Assembly: GCA_900315745.1 (NCBI GenBank)
Contig: ONAG01000007.1
Coordinates: 1 to 64,000, forward strand
DNA: 64,000 nt
Direction of reading: 5' to 3'
DNA from: an uncultured Prevotellaceae bacterium
Lineage (GTDB): Bacteria > Bacteroidota > Bacteroidia > Bacteroidales > Bacteroidaceae
Shown: positions 25,700 to 34,205 of the stretch, one piece after another
Layout of the letters: every line of letters begins with the position of its first letter
Numbering within the stretch: position 1 is the first letter of the stretch
Notes under the pieces: generated by a model
What the model saw: the letters and a program-made list of their open reading frames with translations, nothing else
Database searches by the model: none
What the model was told of the DNA's origin: nothing
Program-made: the position numbers and the translations under genes

Positions 25700-27112
25700 C
25701 TATTTTTTAAGTTTGAATGTATTTTCGATTTTTGTTACTTCTTCGTAAAACAGCTTGTCAATCTTCATACGCTCCTCCACCTTCTCGCAACTATGGAGCA
25801 CTGTGGAATGATCTCTGCCTGCAATCAATTTACCAATTCTTGAAGCAGGCATTTTGGTATGTTTCTGGGCGAGATACATTGAAACCTGCCTGGCAACTAC
25901 GAGATTGCGTTTACGGCTTTTACCATTCACCTCTTCCACAGAAACATTGAAATAGCCACAAACAGATTCGATAATATCATCGATTGTCAATGGCTTGTTG
26001 TCTATTTTAACCGACCTCTTTAGGACACTCTCAGCCAATGCCATGTCTATAGGCTTGTTGTAAACTACAGAATAAGCCAATATGGAATTTATGACTCCTT
26101 CTAAATCTCGAACACTTCCATTGGCATTTTCAGCAATAAAGTTCACCACTTCCACAGGAATATCAAGTCCGTCATGATGAATCTTCGCATTCAGGATGTC
26201 AATACACAACTGTGTGTCCGGTCTTTCCAATTCTGCAATCAACCCACAGCAGAATCGAGTTACAAGACGCTCATTCATTCCTTTCAAATCAACCGGTGGC
26301 CTATCACAAGCTAAAATAATCCTCTTTCCGTTTCTAAACAAATGGTCGAAAATATGGAAGAATGTGTTTTGTGTTCTTGGAGCAGTCATCCATTCCTGTA
26401 TATCGTCAACTATGAGCAAGTCTATTGTCTGGTAAAAATTGATAAAATCATTGAGGGTGTTGAACTTTACAGCGTTGGTATATTGCACCTGAAACAGTCG
26501 CGCACTGACATAAAGCACACGCTTTTGTGGGAAAAGCTTTTTCACTCTCAATCCAATAGCATTGATGAGATGCGTCTTGCCACAGCCTGAAGGTCCAAAG
26601 ACAAATAGAGGATTGAACAGGGTGGATGATGGGTTTTGTGCTAAAGAAAGACCTATAGACCTCGGCAATTTATTGCTTAAACCTTCTATAAAGTTGTCGA
26701 ATGTCTGATGTGGGTTCAATTGAGAATCTATGGCTTGTGGTTGAGCAGCATCAAGAACTGTATAAGATTGATTAGCTCTTGTACGAGGCAATGGCTTTTC
26801 AACTTGGTCATCACTCTTGTCAGACTGTAAAACCATGTCCTTATTGTTGGTTTTATCAGTAATGATACGGTAAGAAAGTCTTATGCTCTGTCCAAAAACC
26901 CTTCTCAACACTTTACTAATCAAATCAACAAAATTCTCCTCCAGATACTCATATACAAAAGGACTGGGTACTTGCACCAACAATGTCATCGTAGCCGGGG
27001 AATACGACTCGAAGACAATTGGCTCGAACCAGGTTTTGTATTGTTGCTCCGAGACGTTGCCTTTAATAAGTTGAAGGCTTCTATCCCAGAGTTCTGACGG
27101 ATTTTGTTTCAT
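25700..27112 (-). CDS. dnaA: chromosomal replication initiator DnaA
   Basis: A 470-residue DnaA, the AAA+ ATPase that opens oriC. Domain I (1-90) is followed by a short linker, the AAA+ core with Walker A GPSGCGKTHL (about 173-182) and Walker B LLIVDDIQ, the arginine-finger region, and domain IV with the DNA-binding signature AGRDHSTVLHSCEKV near the C-terminus. Full length. Its neighbours are not dnaN or recF, which fits Bacteroidota, where dnaA is often isolated. The upstream region (27113-27483) is AT-rich, but I find no cluster of TTATNCACA boxes, so oriC is not shown to be here. Confidence 0.96.
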   Translation of the reverse strand: MKQNPSELWDRSLQLIKGNVSEQQYKTWFEPIVFESYSPATMTLLVQVPSPFVYEYLEENFVDLISKVLRRVFGQSIRLSYRIITDKTNNKDMVLQSDKSDDQVEKPLPRTRANQSYTVLDAAQPQAIDSQLNPHQTFDNFIEGLSNKLPRSIGLSLAQNPSSTLFNPLFVFGPSGCGKTHLINAIGLRVKKLFPQKRVLYVSARLFQVQYTNAVKFNTLNDFINFYQTIDLLIVDDIQEWMTAPRTQNTFFHIFDHLFRNGKRIILACDRPPVDLKGMNERLVTRFCCGLIAELERPDTQLCIDILNAKIHHDGLDIPVEVVNFIAENANGSVRDLEGVINSILAYSVVYNKPIDMALAESVLKRSVKIDNKPLTIDDIIESVCGYFNVSVEEVNGKSRKRNLVVARQVSMYLAQKHTKMPASRIGKLIAGRDHSTVLHSCEKVEERMKIDKLFYEEVTKIENTFKLKK

Positions 27113-27483
27113 TGACTATTGTAAAAGGATTGAATCCATTGATTTCTTTTAATTCGAATGCAAATTTCGCATTTTTTTTTCTATTGGGCAAATTGCGTTT
27201 TTATTAGAGTTTTAACCAAATTGCGTAAAATGCTTAGAAATGGCTATTTAGGAGCCCACATTAAATAATGAAAAAATTTTTACATTTGCATTTTTGCAAG
27301 TTATTGGATTTTTGAATGTTATATAAAATGTGTAAATTATGTTTGACACTCTCATTTTTGTATCAAACAAGTTATCAAATAGTTATTTTTCAATATTTTA
27401 CAAGAAATAGATAAAGGATTTTATAAGTATCTTATTATTTAGACACATTCTTTTTAAGCATCAATTATTGAAAAAATGAATCG
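27113..27483. other. AT-rich intergenic region upstream of dnaA
   Basis: 371 bases without a recognisable gene. It is very AT-rich with several T-runs. The best minus-strand -7 candidate for dnaA is an imperfect GAAATTTG near 27163-27170. No DnaA-box consensus and no RNA gene seen. The MCE gene ends at 27484, so this stretch carries its 3' end signals and the dnaA promoter. Confidence 0.5.
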
Positions 27484-28437
27484 TCAATTATTTCGAGAAC
27501 CACTCTTATCTTTTTTGCCAAAAACAGAGAAATGAACATATCTCTTAGGATTCTCTTTCAAGTCTATCATTAGAGAATCTGCGTGTAACATAGTCGAATT
27601 CAAGTGATCGTATAATGACCTGTCATTCATGAGTAATCCCAATGACCCTTTCTTGTCATTAAGTGAGGCTGTGAACGACTTTAGATTTTGCAATGTAAGC
27701 GTCAATTCGTTAAGAGTGCTTTCCAAGTCCAACTGCTCTATTTTGCCATTCAAGTTGTCCACAGCTGTTCTTGCATGTCCCATAGTGTTGTTAGCACTTT
27801 CCAACATGTTGTCTGCTTTTCCCATCAGCCCGGGAATATTTTTGTTTACGCCAGACATGAGAGAATTGATTTGCCTTGTAGTTGTAACCAAATCATTCGT
27901 CACTTGCTCTGCATGGTGGACAACAGAAGGAATAGCCGGGTCGGCAAGAATGTAATTGATGTTCGCCAAAATGGAATCAAGTTTGGGAAGCATTTTTTCC
28001 ACTTGAGGTATCATTTCCTTCAATTTTCCCATTGCCCCCGAGTTAAGACATCCCTGAATTGTTTCCAAGGGCTCTAAGAAGCCGTCTTCCTCTGCCCCCA
28101 TCAGCAAGTCAACTTGAACATTCCCCAACAAATCGCTTGTTATCTCGGCAGTCGTGCCCTTTGGTATTCTCAATTCTTTATCTATGGCTACCTCAGCAAT
28201 TATTTGACCTCTTTTGTTGTAGTCAAAATTTATACTTTTTACAGTACCTACCTTATAGCCATCTGTCATGACAGGACAGGAACCTGCAAGTCCGCTTATA
28301 TTGGTAAAGGTTATGTAAAAAGTGTTGTCTGAAGAGAATAACGTAACACCTTTAAGGAATTTGATACCATAGAAAAGAACCACTATTCCCAAAATGGCGA
28401 CCAATGCAATCTTAATCTCTTTTGTAAATCCTTTCAT
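27484..28437 (-). CDS. MlaD/MCE-family lipid-transport protein
   Basis: A 317-residue protein with one N-terminal membrane anchor (IKIALVAILGIVVLFYGIKFL) and an MCE domain (about 38-115, with SGLAGSCPVMTDGYKVGTV and the ITSDLLGNVQVDLLMG block), then a long helical region. MCE proteins form hexameric rings or tubes that shuttle phospholipids between membranes as part of an ABC system. The permease and ATPase (MlaE, MlaF) are not adjacent here. The gene starts 2 bases after the amidase stop and is co-transcribed with it, which places lipid transport and wall hydrolysis under one promoter. Confidence 0.85.
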   Translation of the reverse strand: MKGFTKEIKIALVAILGIVVLFYGIKFLKGVTLFSSDNTFYITFTNISGLAGSCPVMTDGYKVGTVKSINFDYNKRGQIIAEVAIDKELRIPKGTTAEITSDLLGNVQVDLLMGAEEDGFLEPLETIQGCLNSGAMGKLKEMIPQVEKMLPKLDSILANINYILADPAIPSVVHHAEQVTNDLVTTTRQINSLMSGVNKNIPGLMGKADNMLESANNTMGHARTAVDNLNGKIEQLDLESTLNELTLTLQNLKSFTASLNDKKGSLGLLMNDRSLYDHLNSTMLHADSLMIDLKENPKRYVHFSVFGKKDKSGSRNN

Positions 28438-28439
28438 CT

Positions 28440-30524
28440 TTACCTCCTGGTTTGTTTTTGTTTTCTATATTCAGCTATTGCGTCTTGCAATGATATTTTT
28501 TTTTCGTCTTTGAATGCTATGATGAAAGCTCCAGGAAAATCCTCAACAAGTGAACTCCTGAGCTCTTGTATTTCAGCAAAATTCTCTGTGTTTCCAACAG
28601 TATATTTAACCATGCCATTCTCATTAAATTTCTCTATTCCCTTCATACCTTTGAAGAAGGTAGTATCCATGGCATGAGACTCTGAAGATGAGAAAATCTG
28701 AACTTTAAATATTGTTTTACCTACAGCCTTGACTTTATCATCTACATTCTTTGAATTAGCAGCGGGTTTTATAGCTGGGTTTGAAGACTTGGCAATCTGC
28801 TTAGCCTTTTGGTCTCTTTGTTGAAGTTTATTGATATTAGAATCAGCGTTATTTGTTTTAGCTACATTTGCAATAGCCTTATTTGCTTCGGTTTTATTTG
28901 GCTCAGTAGTTGCATCGGCTTTATTTGCTTCGGCTACAGTTGCTTCGGCTGTATCAGCTACAGTTGCTTTAGCCATCAGCGTGTCATCAGGTAGTTTTGG
29001 AGAAGAAATGGGATTTGGTTGAATATTATTAGCAATAACAATGGAATCCTTCGTTGGTTTGAAAAGGTCATCTATAGAATTAGAGTTATCCTCCAACAGA
29101 GGTTGTTCTTTAGTAATGTTTGTAGATAGGGGCTGAGCTGTAAATGAAGAATCGGGAATTTCTGCTTTTTCGTTTGCCACTAATTCCTTATGAGAAAGAT
29201 CTTGTTCTTGAGTCAGAGGTTTGGCATCGATTATGCTATCTTGTTTATGTGCTTCGTCGTTACGTGATGTTACTATATCACTTGAGGGCTTGTCTTCTAT
29301 AATATTAGGTATTGGTGTGTCTCCTTCATGTTTTTCTTCCTGTTTTTCTTCCTGCAATTCTGGCGATTTTAGTTTTGGAGGAGAAGAATTGACATTATCG
29401 TTTGCCACTTTGTCCGGCTCAGGCTGTGATACGACATTAAGGTCAACTTTCTCCTGAGCGTCAGGAATATTTTGTGATATCAAACTTGGTGGAGCGACCA
29501 ATGAAGGGGATGCAAGCCCTCTTACCGCTCTTTGTTCAACAAAAAACACTTCATTTTGGCTAAGAAGACGTTCATCTTCATCCAAGATAGAGTTGGGGGC
29601 ATCTTCTTTATCTTGTTCTAAACCTTTATTATCTATCACCCACTCTTCCATATTTAGGCTATCGGAAGCCTGTTCATTTGCATCCAATGCTCCGTCATTG
29701 GTCACTGCCAATAATGGTTCATCGCTTACACTTTCATCTTCTTCGTTTTGTGCCAGTTTCCTTTTACCATGCTTCTTTTTGTATTTCACAAATGCGTTGA
29801 AGATCCCTTTTGCAAGTTTGTCTTGACCTTCTTTTGAATTAAGAAACTCCTCCTCATCTTGGGTTGTTATAAATCCAAGTTCTATCAGACATCCCGGCAT
29901 AGAAGTTTCTCTCAATACAAGAAGTCCTGCTTGGTGGACACCTTTATTCAACCTTCCGCTATAAGCACACACTTCTGATTGCACAGTTTTTGCCAAATCA
30001 ACGCTGTTTGCCATGTTTTTGTCTTGCATCAACTCAAACATGATATAACTCTCAGAAGATTTTGGATCAAATCCTGCATATCTTTGTTTGTAATTTTTCT
30101 CTATCAAGATTACAGAATTCTCCCTCTTGGCTACATTTAGATTCTCAGCAGCATTGTGCATACCCATCGTATATGTCTGAAATCCTCTCGCTATTTTGCC
30201 ACCTTCCAATGCATTGGTGTGTATTGAAATAAACAAATCAGCCTTATTACGATTAGCAATGTTTGCCCTCTCATTTAGTTCCACAAAGACGTCAGTTTTC
30301 CGAGTATAAACAACTTTTACATCCGGGCAATTGTTCTCCACATATTTCCCAAATGCCAAAGCCACTGGGAGATTTATATTCTTTTCAGCAGAACGTTTTC
30401 CAAGCGCCCCACTATCCTTTCCACCGTGTCCTGCGTCAATTACAAGTACAAACTTATCTGCAGCAGTGATTCCACACACTACTGACAATAAAAATATAAC
30501 AACGAAAAATAACCTGTTTTGCAT
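28440..30524 (-). CDS. N-acetylmuramoyl-L-alanine amidase with SPOR-like C-terminus
   Basis: A 694-residue exported Amidase_3 protein that cuts the peptide from MurNAc during cell separation. After the signal peptide the zinc-binding catalytic domain (about 22-260) shows DAGHGGKDSG, the Glu in SAEKNINL, SIHTNA and the catalytic Glu in CLIELGFIT. A linker of about 350 residues (260-610) is acidic at first and then Ala/Asn/Lys-rich with imperfect ADATTEPNKTEANKA repeats. The last 80 residues (starting FKVQIFSSSESHAM) look like a SPOR domain that binds denuded glycan at the septum. The linker is long compared with AmiC-type enzymes. It is the first gene of an operon with the MCE gene. Confidence 0.9.
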   Translation of the reverse strand: MQNRLFFVVIFLLSVVCGITAADKFVLVIDAGHGGKDSGALGKRSAEKNINLPVALAFGKYVENNCPDVKVVYTRKTDVFVELNERANIANRNKADLFISIHTNALEGGKIARGFQTYTMGMHNAAENLNVAKRENSVILIEKNYKQRYAGFDPKSSESYIMFELMQDKNMANSVDLAKTVQSEVCAYSGRLNKGVHQAGLLVLRETSMPGCLIELGFITTQDEEEFLNSKEGQDKLAKGIFNAFVKYKKKHGKRKLAQNEEDESVSDEPLLAVTNDGALDANEQASDSLNMEEWVIDNKGLEQDKEDAPNSILDEDERLLSQNEVFFVEQRAVRGLASPSLVAPPSLISQNIPDAQEKVDLNVVSQPEPDKVANDNVNSSPPKLKSPELQEEKQEEKHEGDTPIPNIIEDKPSSDIVTSRNDEAHKQDSIIDAKPLTQEQDLSHKELVANEKAEIPDSSFTAQPLSTNITKEQPLLEDNSNSIDDLFKPTKDSIVIANNIQPNPISSPKLPDDTLMAKATVADTAEATVAEANKADATTEPNKTEANKAIANVAKTNNADSNINKLQQRDQKAKQIAKSSNPAIKPAANSKNVDDKVKAVGKTIFKVQIFSSSESHAMDTTFFKGMKGIEKFNENGMVKYTVGNTENFAEIQELRSSLVEDFPGAFIIAFKDEKKISLQDAIAEYRKQKQTRR

Positions 30525-30544
30525 TACCTTAAAAAATTCGCCTG

Positions 30545-30552
30545 CAAAGATA
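30545..30552 (-). promoter_or_regulatory. -7 box for the amidase gene
   Basis: TATCTTTG on the minus strand, 20 bases before the amidase ATG. A TTTG lies 24 bases further upstream, longer than ideal. Confidence 0.45.
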
Positions 30553-30602
30553 CATTATTTTTTCATTTCATTCGCACAAATTACCATAAGAATTCACTAT
30601 TG

Positions 30603-30974
30603 TTACCCATTTGAGAAAGACATTTCTACTCCCGCCCCTTGGCAATCGGCCCCCATGGGAGGGTTTATCTTGGTAATTCTTATTCCAATCTCTTTTGTTT
30701 GCGGGAAACTTGCGAAGAGGGATTCCGCCATTCTGCCAGCCACATGTTCGAGCAGAGCAGATGGCACTTCCATTACTTTTTTAACTATTTGATATACGAC
30801 AGAATAATCTATTGTGTCAGCAACAACATCGGTTTTTATAGCCTTGCTTAAATTAGCTTTCATTTTTACGTCCACGGCATATTCTCCACCAACTTTACGT
30901 TCTTGTTCCATGACTCCATGGAACGCATGAAAGTGCATTTGCTTAATGAAGACAAATCCATCTATATGAACCAT
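30603..30974 (-). CDS. folB: dihydroneopterin aldolase
   Basis: A FolB of about 123 residues, which converts dihydroneopterin to 6-hydroxymethyl-dihydropterin plus glycolaldehyde in folate synthesis. The HFHAFHGVMEQERKVGGEY block and the IDYSVVYQIVKKVM segment with the catalytic Tyr are standard, as is VEMSF at the end. The frame opens at a TTG (30983), but the ATG at 30974 gives the usual N-terminus. The gene starts 12 bases after the ribonucleotide reductase stop, so it is probably in that transcript. This links folate and deoxynucleotide supply. Confidence 0.9.
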   Translation of the reverse strand: MVHIDGFVFIKQMHFHAFHGVMEQERKVGGEYAVDVKMKANLSKAIKTDVVADTIDYSVVYQIVKKVMEVPSALLEHVAGRMAESLFASFPQTKEIGIRITKINPPMGADCQGAGVEMSFSNG

Positions 30975-30986
30975 AGATACCAATTT

Positions 30987-33539
30987 TTAACCACAACGAG
31001 AAACACCACAATTCTTGCAAATCAAGCAACCTTCCTGATAAACCAAAGTCTCATGCCCACAAACTGGACATTTTTTGCCATGTGCTATAGTTCCATCAAC
31101 GATATATTTTTTCAGAGCACGTTCCACACCATTTTTCCAAGTATTGATGCTTTCACTCTTCAATTGAAGAGATCCGACCAATTTTATCACGTGGTCTATA
31201 GGCATTCTATATCTGAGAACACCTGAAATAAGCTTTGCATAATTCCAATACTCAGGATTGAACTTCTCACTAAGACCTTCTACTGTAGTCTTGTATCCTC
31301 TTTTGTTCTCAAACTGGAAATCATAACGATGCGAACCGTCTTCATTTGTTTGCTTGATGATTTTTCCCTTTGTTACGGTTTTGGGTAACACTATACCTTC
31401 GTCATCATCTTGCAAACCAGTGAAGATCTCATAAGGATAGCCGTCAAGCAATCCAACAAATGCGACCCATTTCTCTTTATTGTTCTGGAACCTAACGACA
31501 TCGCATTCCAACGTCTGTGGTCTTACCTCCGTCACCTCAGGTCGTTTGCATTCTGGTTCTGGTTGTTTTGATGGCTTCTTGTTCTTGTTTTCTACTGCCA
31601 CCATGACACCTGCCCTACTGCCATCACGATAAATAGTGCAGCCTTTGCAGCCAGATCGCCATGCCTCTATGTAAAGACGATTGACCAGAGCTTCATCAAC
31701 ATTGTTGGGCAAATTGACAGTGACACTAATGGAATGATCCACCCATTTTTGGATGTCACCCTGCATCTTGACCTTCATCAGCCAATCCACATCATTAGCA
31801 GTTGCCTTATAGTAAGGAGACTGCGCGACCATGTTATCTATCTCTTCTTGAGTATATCTCTTTTCCGTGTCCAACCCTTTGGCTTTCATCCATACAAGGA
31901 ATTTTGGATGATATACTATATACTCCTCAAAAGAGTCTCCAACTTCATCAACGAAATCCACATGAACATTTGTGTCTCCCGGGTTCACTTTTCTTCGTCT
32001 TTTGTAAACAGGCATGAAAACGGGTTCGATGCCACTGGTTGTCTGCGTCATCAAACTGGTTGTCCCTGTAGGGGCTATGGTCAAACATGCTATGTTTCTC
32101 CTTCCATACTTGACCATGTCTTCATATAACCCAGGATCTGCATCCTTTATCCTCAAAATAAAAGGATTGGCAGCTTCCCTTGAAGCATCATAGATTTCGA
32201 AGGCACCTCGCTCTTTTGCCATATCAACAGTTGAACGATACGCCGACAACGCCAGCATGCGCTGAATCTCAACAGCAAAATCTGTAGCTTGTTGCGTTCC
32301 GTATCTAAGTCCCATGGCAGCAATCATATCTCCTTCTGCCGTTATACCAACACCCGTGCGTCTTCCAAGGCCACTTTTGTGGTATATTTTCTCCCACAAA
32401 TGATATTCAGCTCCTTTAACCTCATCCGACTGTGGGTCATTCTTGATTTTCTCCATAATAGCCTCTATCTTTTCTAATTCGAGATCTACTATGTCATCCA
32501 TCAAGCGCTGGGCTAAAGCTACATGCTTCTTGAAGAGTTCGTAATCAAAAGAAGCATTCTCTGTAAAGGGATTCTTTACATAAGAATAGAGATTTATTGA
32601 AAGCAATCTACAAGAATCGTATGGACATAGGGGTATTTCGCCACAAGGATTGGTTGATATTGTCTTGAATCCCAAATCTGCATAACAGTCGGGAATGCTC
32701 TCTCGTATTATTGTGTCCCAGAAAAGGACACCAGGCTCTGCACTTTTCCAAGCATTGTGAACAATCTTGCCCCAAAGATTTTTTGCATTTATTGTCTTTT
32801 CTACCACTGGATGTTCACTGTCAACAGGAAATTTTTGGACGTAGTCACCTCCTTCGACAACAGCCCTCATAAATTCATCATCTATACGGACAGAGACATT
32901 TGCTCCAGTAACTTTTCCCTCTGTCATTTTTGCATCAATAAAAGCCTCGCTGTCAGGATGCTTGATGCTCACAGTCAACATCAAGGCTCCCCTTCTTCCA
33001 TCTTGTGCCACTTCCCTGGTTGAATTGCTATACCGTTCCATGAATGGAACAAGTCCGGTACTTGTCAGGGCAGAGTTGTTTACTGGCGTACCTTTGGGAC
33101 GAATATGTGTCAAGTCATGACCTACGCCACCTCTTCTTTTCATCAACTGCACCTGTTCTTGGTCGATACGCATTATAGCTCCATAAGAATCTGCATTACC
33201 ATCAAGACCTATTACAAAGCAGTTGGACAAAGAAGCCACTTGAAAATCATTTCCTATACCGGTCATCGGACTTCCTGCTGGAATAATATATCGGAAATGG
33301 TCCAACAGCTCAAAAATTGTTGATTCCGAAAGAGGATTTGGATATTTTCTTTCTATTCGAGCAATTTCACCTGCAAGTCTTCTATGCATGTCAGAAGGAG
33401 ATTGTTCATAGATATTTCCAAAACTATCCTTCATTGCATATTTATTAACCCATACACGAGCTGCAAGCTCATCGCCTTCAAAATAATTTAAAGAGGAAAC
33501 ATATGCCTCTTCATAAGAATATGTCTTAAGGTTGTTCAT
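30987..33539 (-). CDS. nrdJ: adenosylcobalamin-dependent ribonucleotide reductase (class II)
   Basis: An 850-residue NrdJ that reduces ribonucleotides to deoxyribonucleotides with a cobalamin radical. The substrate-site STNPCGEIPLCPYDSC block, the GRRTGVGITAEGDM segment and NIACLTIAPTGTTSLMTQTT match class II enzymes. The tail has a TSCPD-type region and ends with Cys pairs (CPVCG...CLICKNCG...CG) that act as redox shuttle. Full length, starting directly with SYEEAYVSSLNYFEG. No other reductase class is in the window, so this gene requires B12 supply. I see no cobalamin riboswitch in its leader; a TAATTTTG -7 box lies at 33568-33575. Confidence 0.93.
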   Translation of the reverse strand: MNNLKTYSYEEAYVSSLNYFEGDELAARVWVNKYAMKDSFGNIYEQSPSDMHRRLAGEIARIERKYPNPLSESTIFELLDHFRYIIPAGSPMTGIGNDFQVASLSNCFVIGLDGNADSYGAIMRIDQEQVQLMKRRGGVGHDLTHIRPKGTPVNNSALTSTGLVPFMERYSNSTREVAQDGRRGALMLTVSIKHPDSEAFIDAKMTEGKVTGANVSVRIDDEFMRAVVEGGDYVQKFPVDSEHPVVEKTINAKNLWGKIVHNAWKSAEPGVLFWDTIIRESIPDCYADLGFKTISTNPCGEIPLCPYDSCRLLSINLYSYVKNPFTENASFDYELFKKHVALAQRLMDDIVDLELEKIEAIMEKIKNDPQSDEVKGAEYHLWEKIYHKSGLGRRTGVGITAEGDMIAAMGLRYGTQQATDFAVEIQRMLALSAYRSTVDMAKERGAFEIYDASREAANPFILRIKDADPGLYEDMVKYGRRNIACLTIAPTGTTSLMTQTTSGIEPVFMPVYKRRRKVNPGDTNVHVDFVDEVGDSFEEYIVYHPKFLVWMKAKGLDTEKRYTQEEIDNMVAQSPYYKATANDVDWLMKVKMQGDIQKWVDHSISVTVNLPNNVDEALVNRLYIEAWRSGCKGCTIYRDGSRAGVMVAVENKNKKPSKQPEPECKRPEVTEVRPQTLECDVVRFQNNKEKWVAFVGLLDGYPYEIFTGLQDDDEGIVLPKTVTKGKIIKQTNEDGSHRYDFQFENKRGYKTTVEGLSEKFNPEYWNYAKLISGVLRYRMPIDHVIKLVGSLQLKSESINTWKNGVERALKKYIVDGTIAHGKKCPVCGHETLVYQEGCLICKNCGVSRCG

Positions 33540-33567
33540 GACTTGTTATTGCTTTAATAATGTCATG

Positions 33568-33575
33568 CAAAATTA
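33568..33575 (-). promoter_or_regulatory. -7 box for nrdJ
   Basis: TAATTTTG on the minus strand, 29 bases before the nrdJ ATG. No clear -33 box. The short leader leaves no room for a riboswitch. Confidence 0.45.
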
Positions 33576-33703
33576 CGAACTTATTATGAAATAAGAAATA
33601 GTAAAACTACTTTTTTTGTATTTTCTGCCAAACTCTTTTTTGTACTTCTTATTCTATTGGGGATATTTCTAATAATGTCAATTAATAAAAGTATTCCAAT
33701 TCT

Positions 33704-33764
33704 TACTTTAACTATTTTATATAATAATTTAATATGTATGTAATTAAATGAAATAGTTAAAGTA
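33704..33764. repeat. 14-base AT-rich inverted repeat
   Basis: TACTTTAACTATTT (33704-33717) and its exact reverse complement (33751-33764) enclose an AT-only loop of 33 bases; three more bases at the inner edge can pair with one wobble. No T-run follows at the ends. Confidence 0.7.
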
Positions 33765-34133
33765 TTAAATTAATTAAATAGTTTTCTTTTTTGCAATCTT
33801 TGTTTGTTTTTAGGTTTCTCCTTTTTTCTTTCTTGTTTCCCGGAAAAGCATACAATTTGTATTGCCATACTCAATTCCACTTGCAAACATGTATTCTCAT
33901 GCCTGCATTGTCTGCTTGTTCATATCATTCGAGTTTGTTTCTTTTTTCAATGAGCATTGTTGGCGTTTTTATCATCTTATAAAGATGTATGCACCAGAAA
34001 AGCACAGCACAATCATCCATTTTTATACAACCATCTTGAATTATTCATATAAAAACACATGCCGAACATTTAAAAACCGTTAAAACTATTTTGTTTTTCC
34101 TAAAAAAAGGATGAAGAAATGAGATAAAAGATA

Positions 34134-34141
34134 TACCTTTG
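34134..34141 (+). promoter_or_regulatory. -7 box for rho
   Basis: TATACCTTTGC fits TAnnTTTG (TACCTTTG at 34134-34141). It predicts a leader of about 60 bases before the rho ATG. Confidence 0.5.
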
Positions 34142-34158
34142 CACAACTTTTGAAATGA

Positions 34159-34181
34159 AGACTTTCTACTCTTGAAAGTCT
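34159..34181 (+). promoter_or_regulatory. hairpin in the rho leader
   Basis: AGACTTTC / GAAAGTCT form a perfect 8-base stem around a 7-base loop in the predicted 5' leader, 25 bases before the ATG. rho genes are autoregulated in other bacteria, so this could be a control element; no U-run follows directly, so it is not a plain terminator. Confidence 0.4.
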
Positions 34182-34205
34182 ATTGTAAAAATCAACATTC
34201 TATTT

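Larger units (their letters stand above)
33540..34205. other. 666-base intergenic region between nrdJ and rho
   Basis: The largest gap in the window. It holds the divergent promoters of nrdJ (33568-33575) and rho (34134-34141), a long AT-rich inverted repeat (33704-33764) and the rho leader hairpin. A 63-codon frame at 33791 has no recognisable product and no promoter. Nothing else is supported. Confidence 0.6.

Noticed and set aside
27113..27483. oriC upstream of dnaA
   Set aside because: The region is AT-rich, but I find no cluster of TTATNCACA-type boxes on either strand, and in Bacteroidota dnaA is often not next to oriC.
33540..33600. cobalamin riboswitch upstream of the B12-dependent reductase
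   Set aside because: The -7 box is 29 bases before the ATG, leaving no room for a riboswitch, and no B12-box-like sequence is visible.
33791..33982. 63-codon ORF in the nrdJ-rho gap
   Set aside because: It starts at a TTG, has no promoter and no recognisable family; its Phe/Leu/Ser-rich composition reflects the T-rich DNA.
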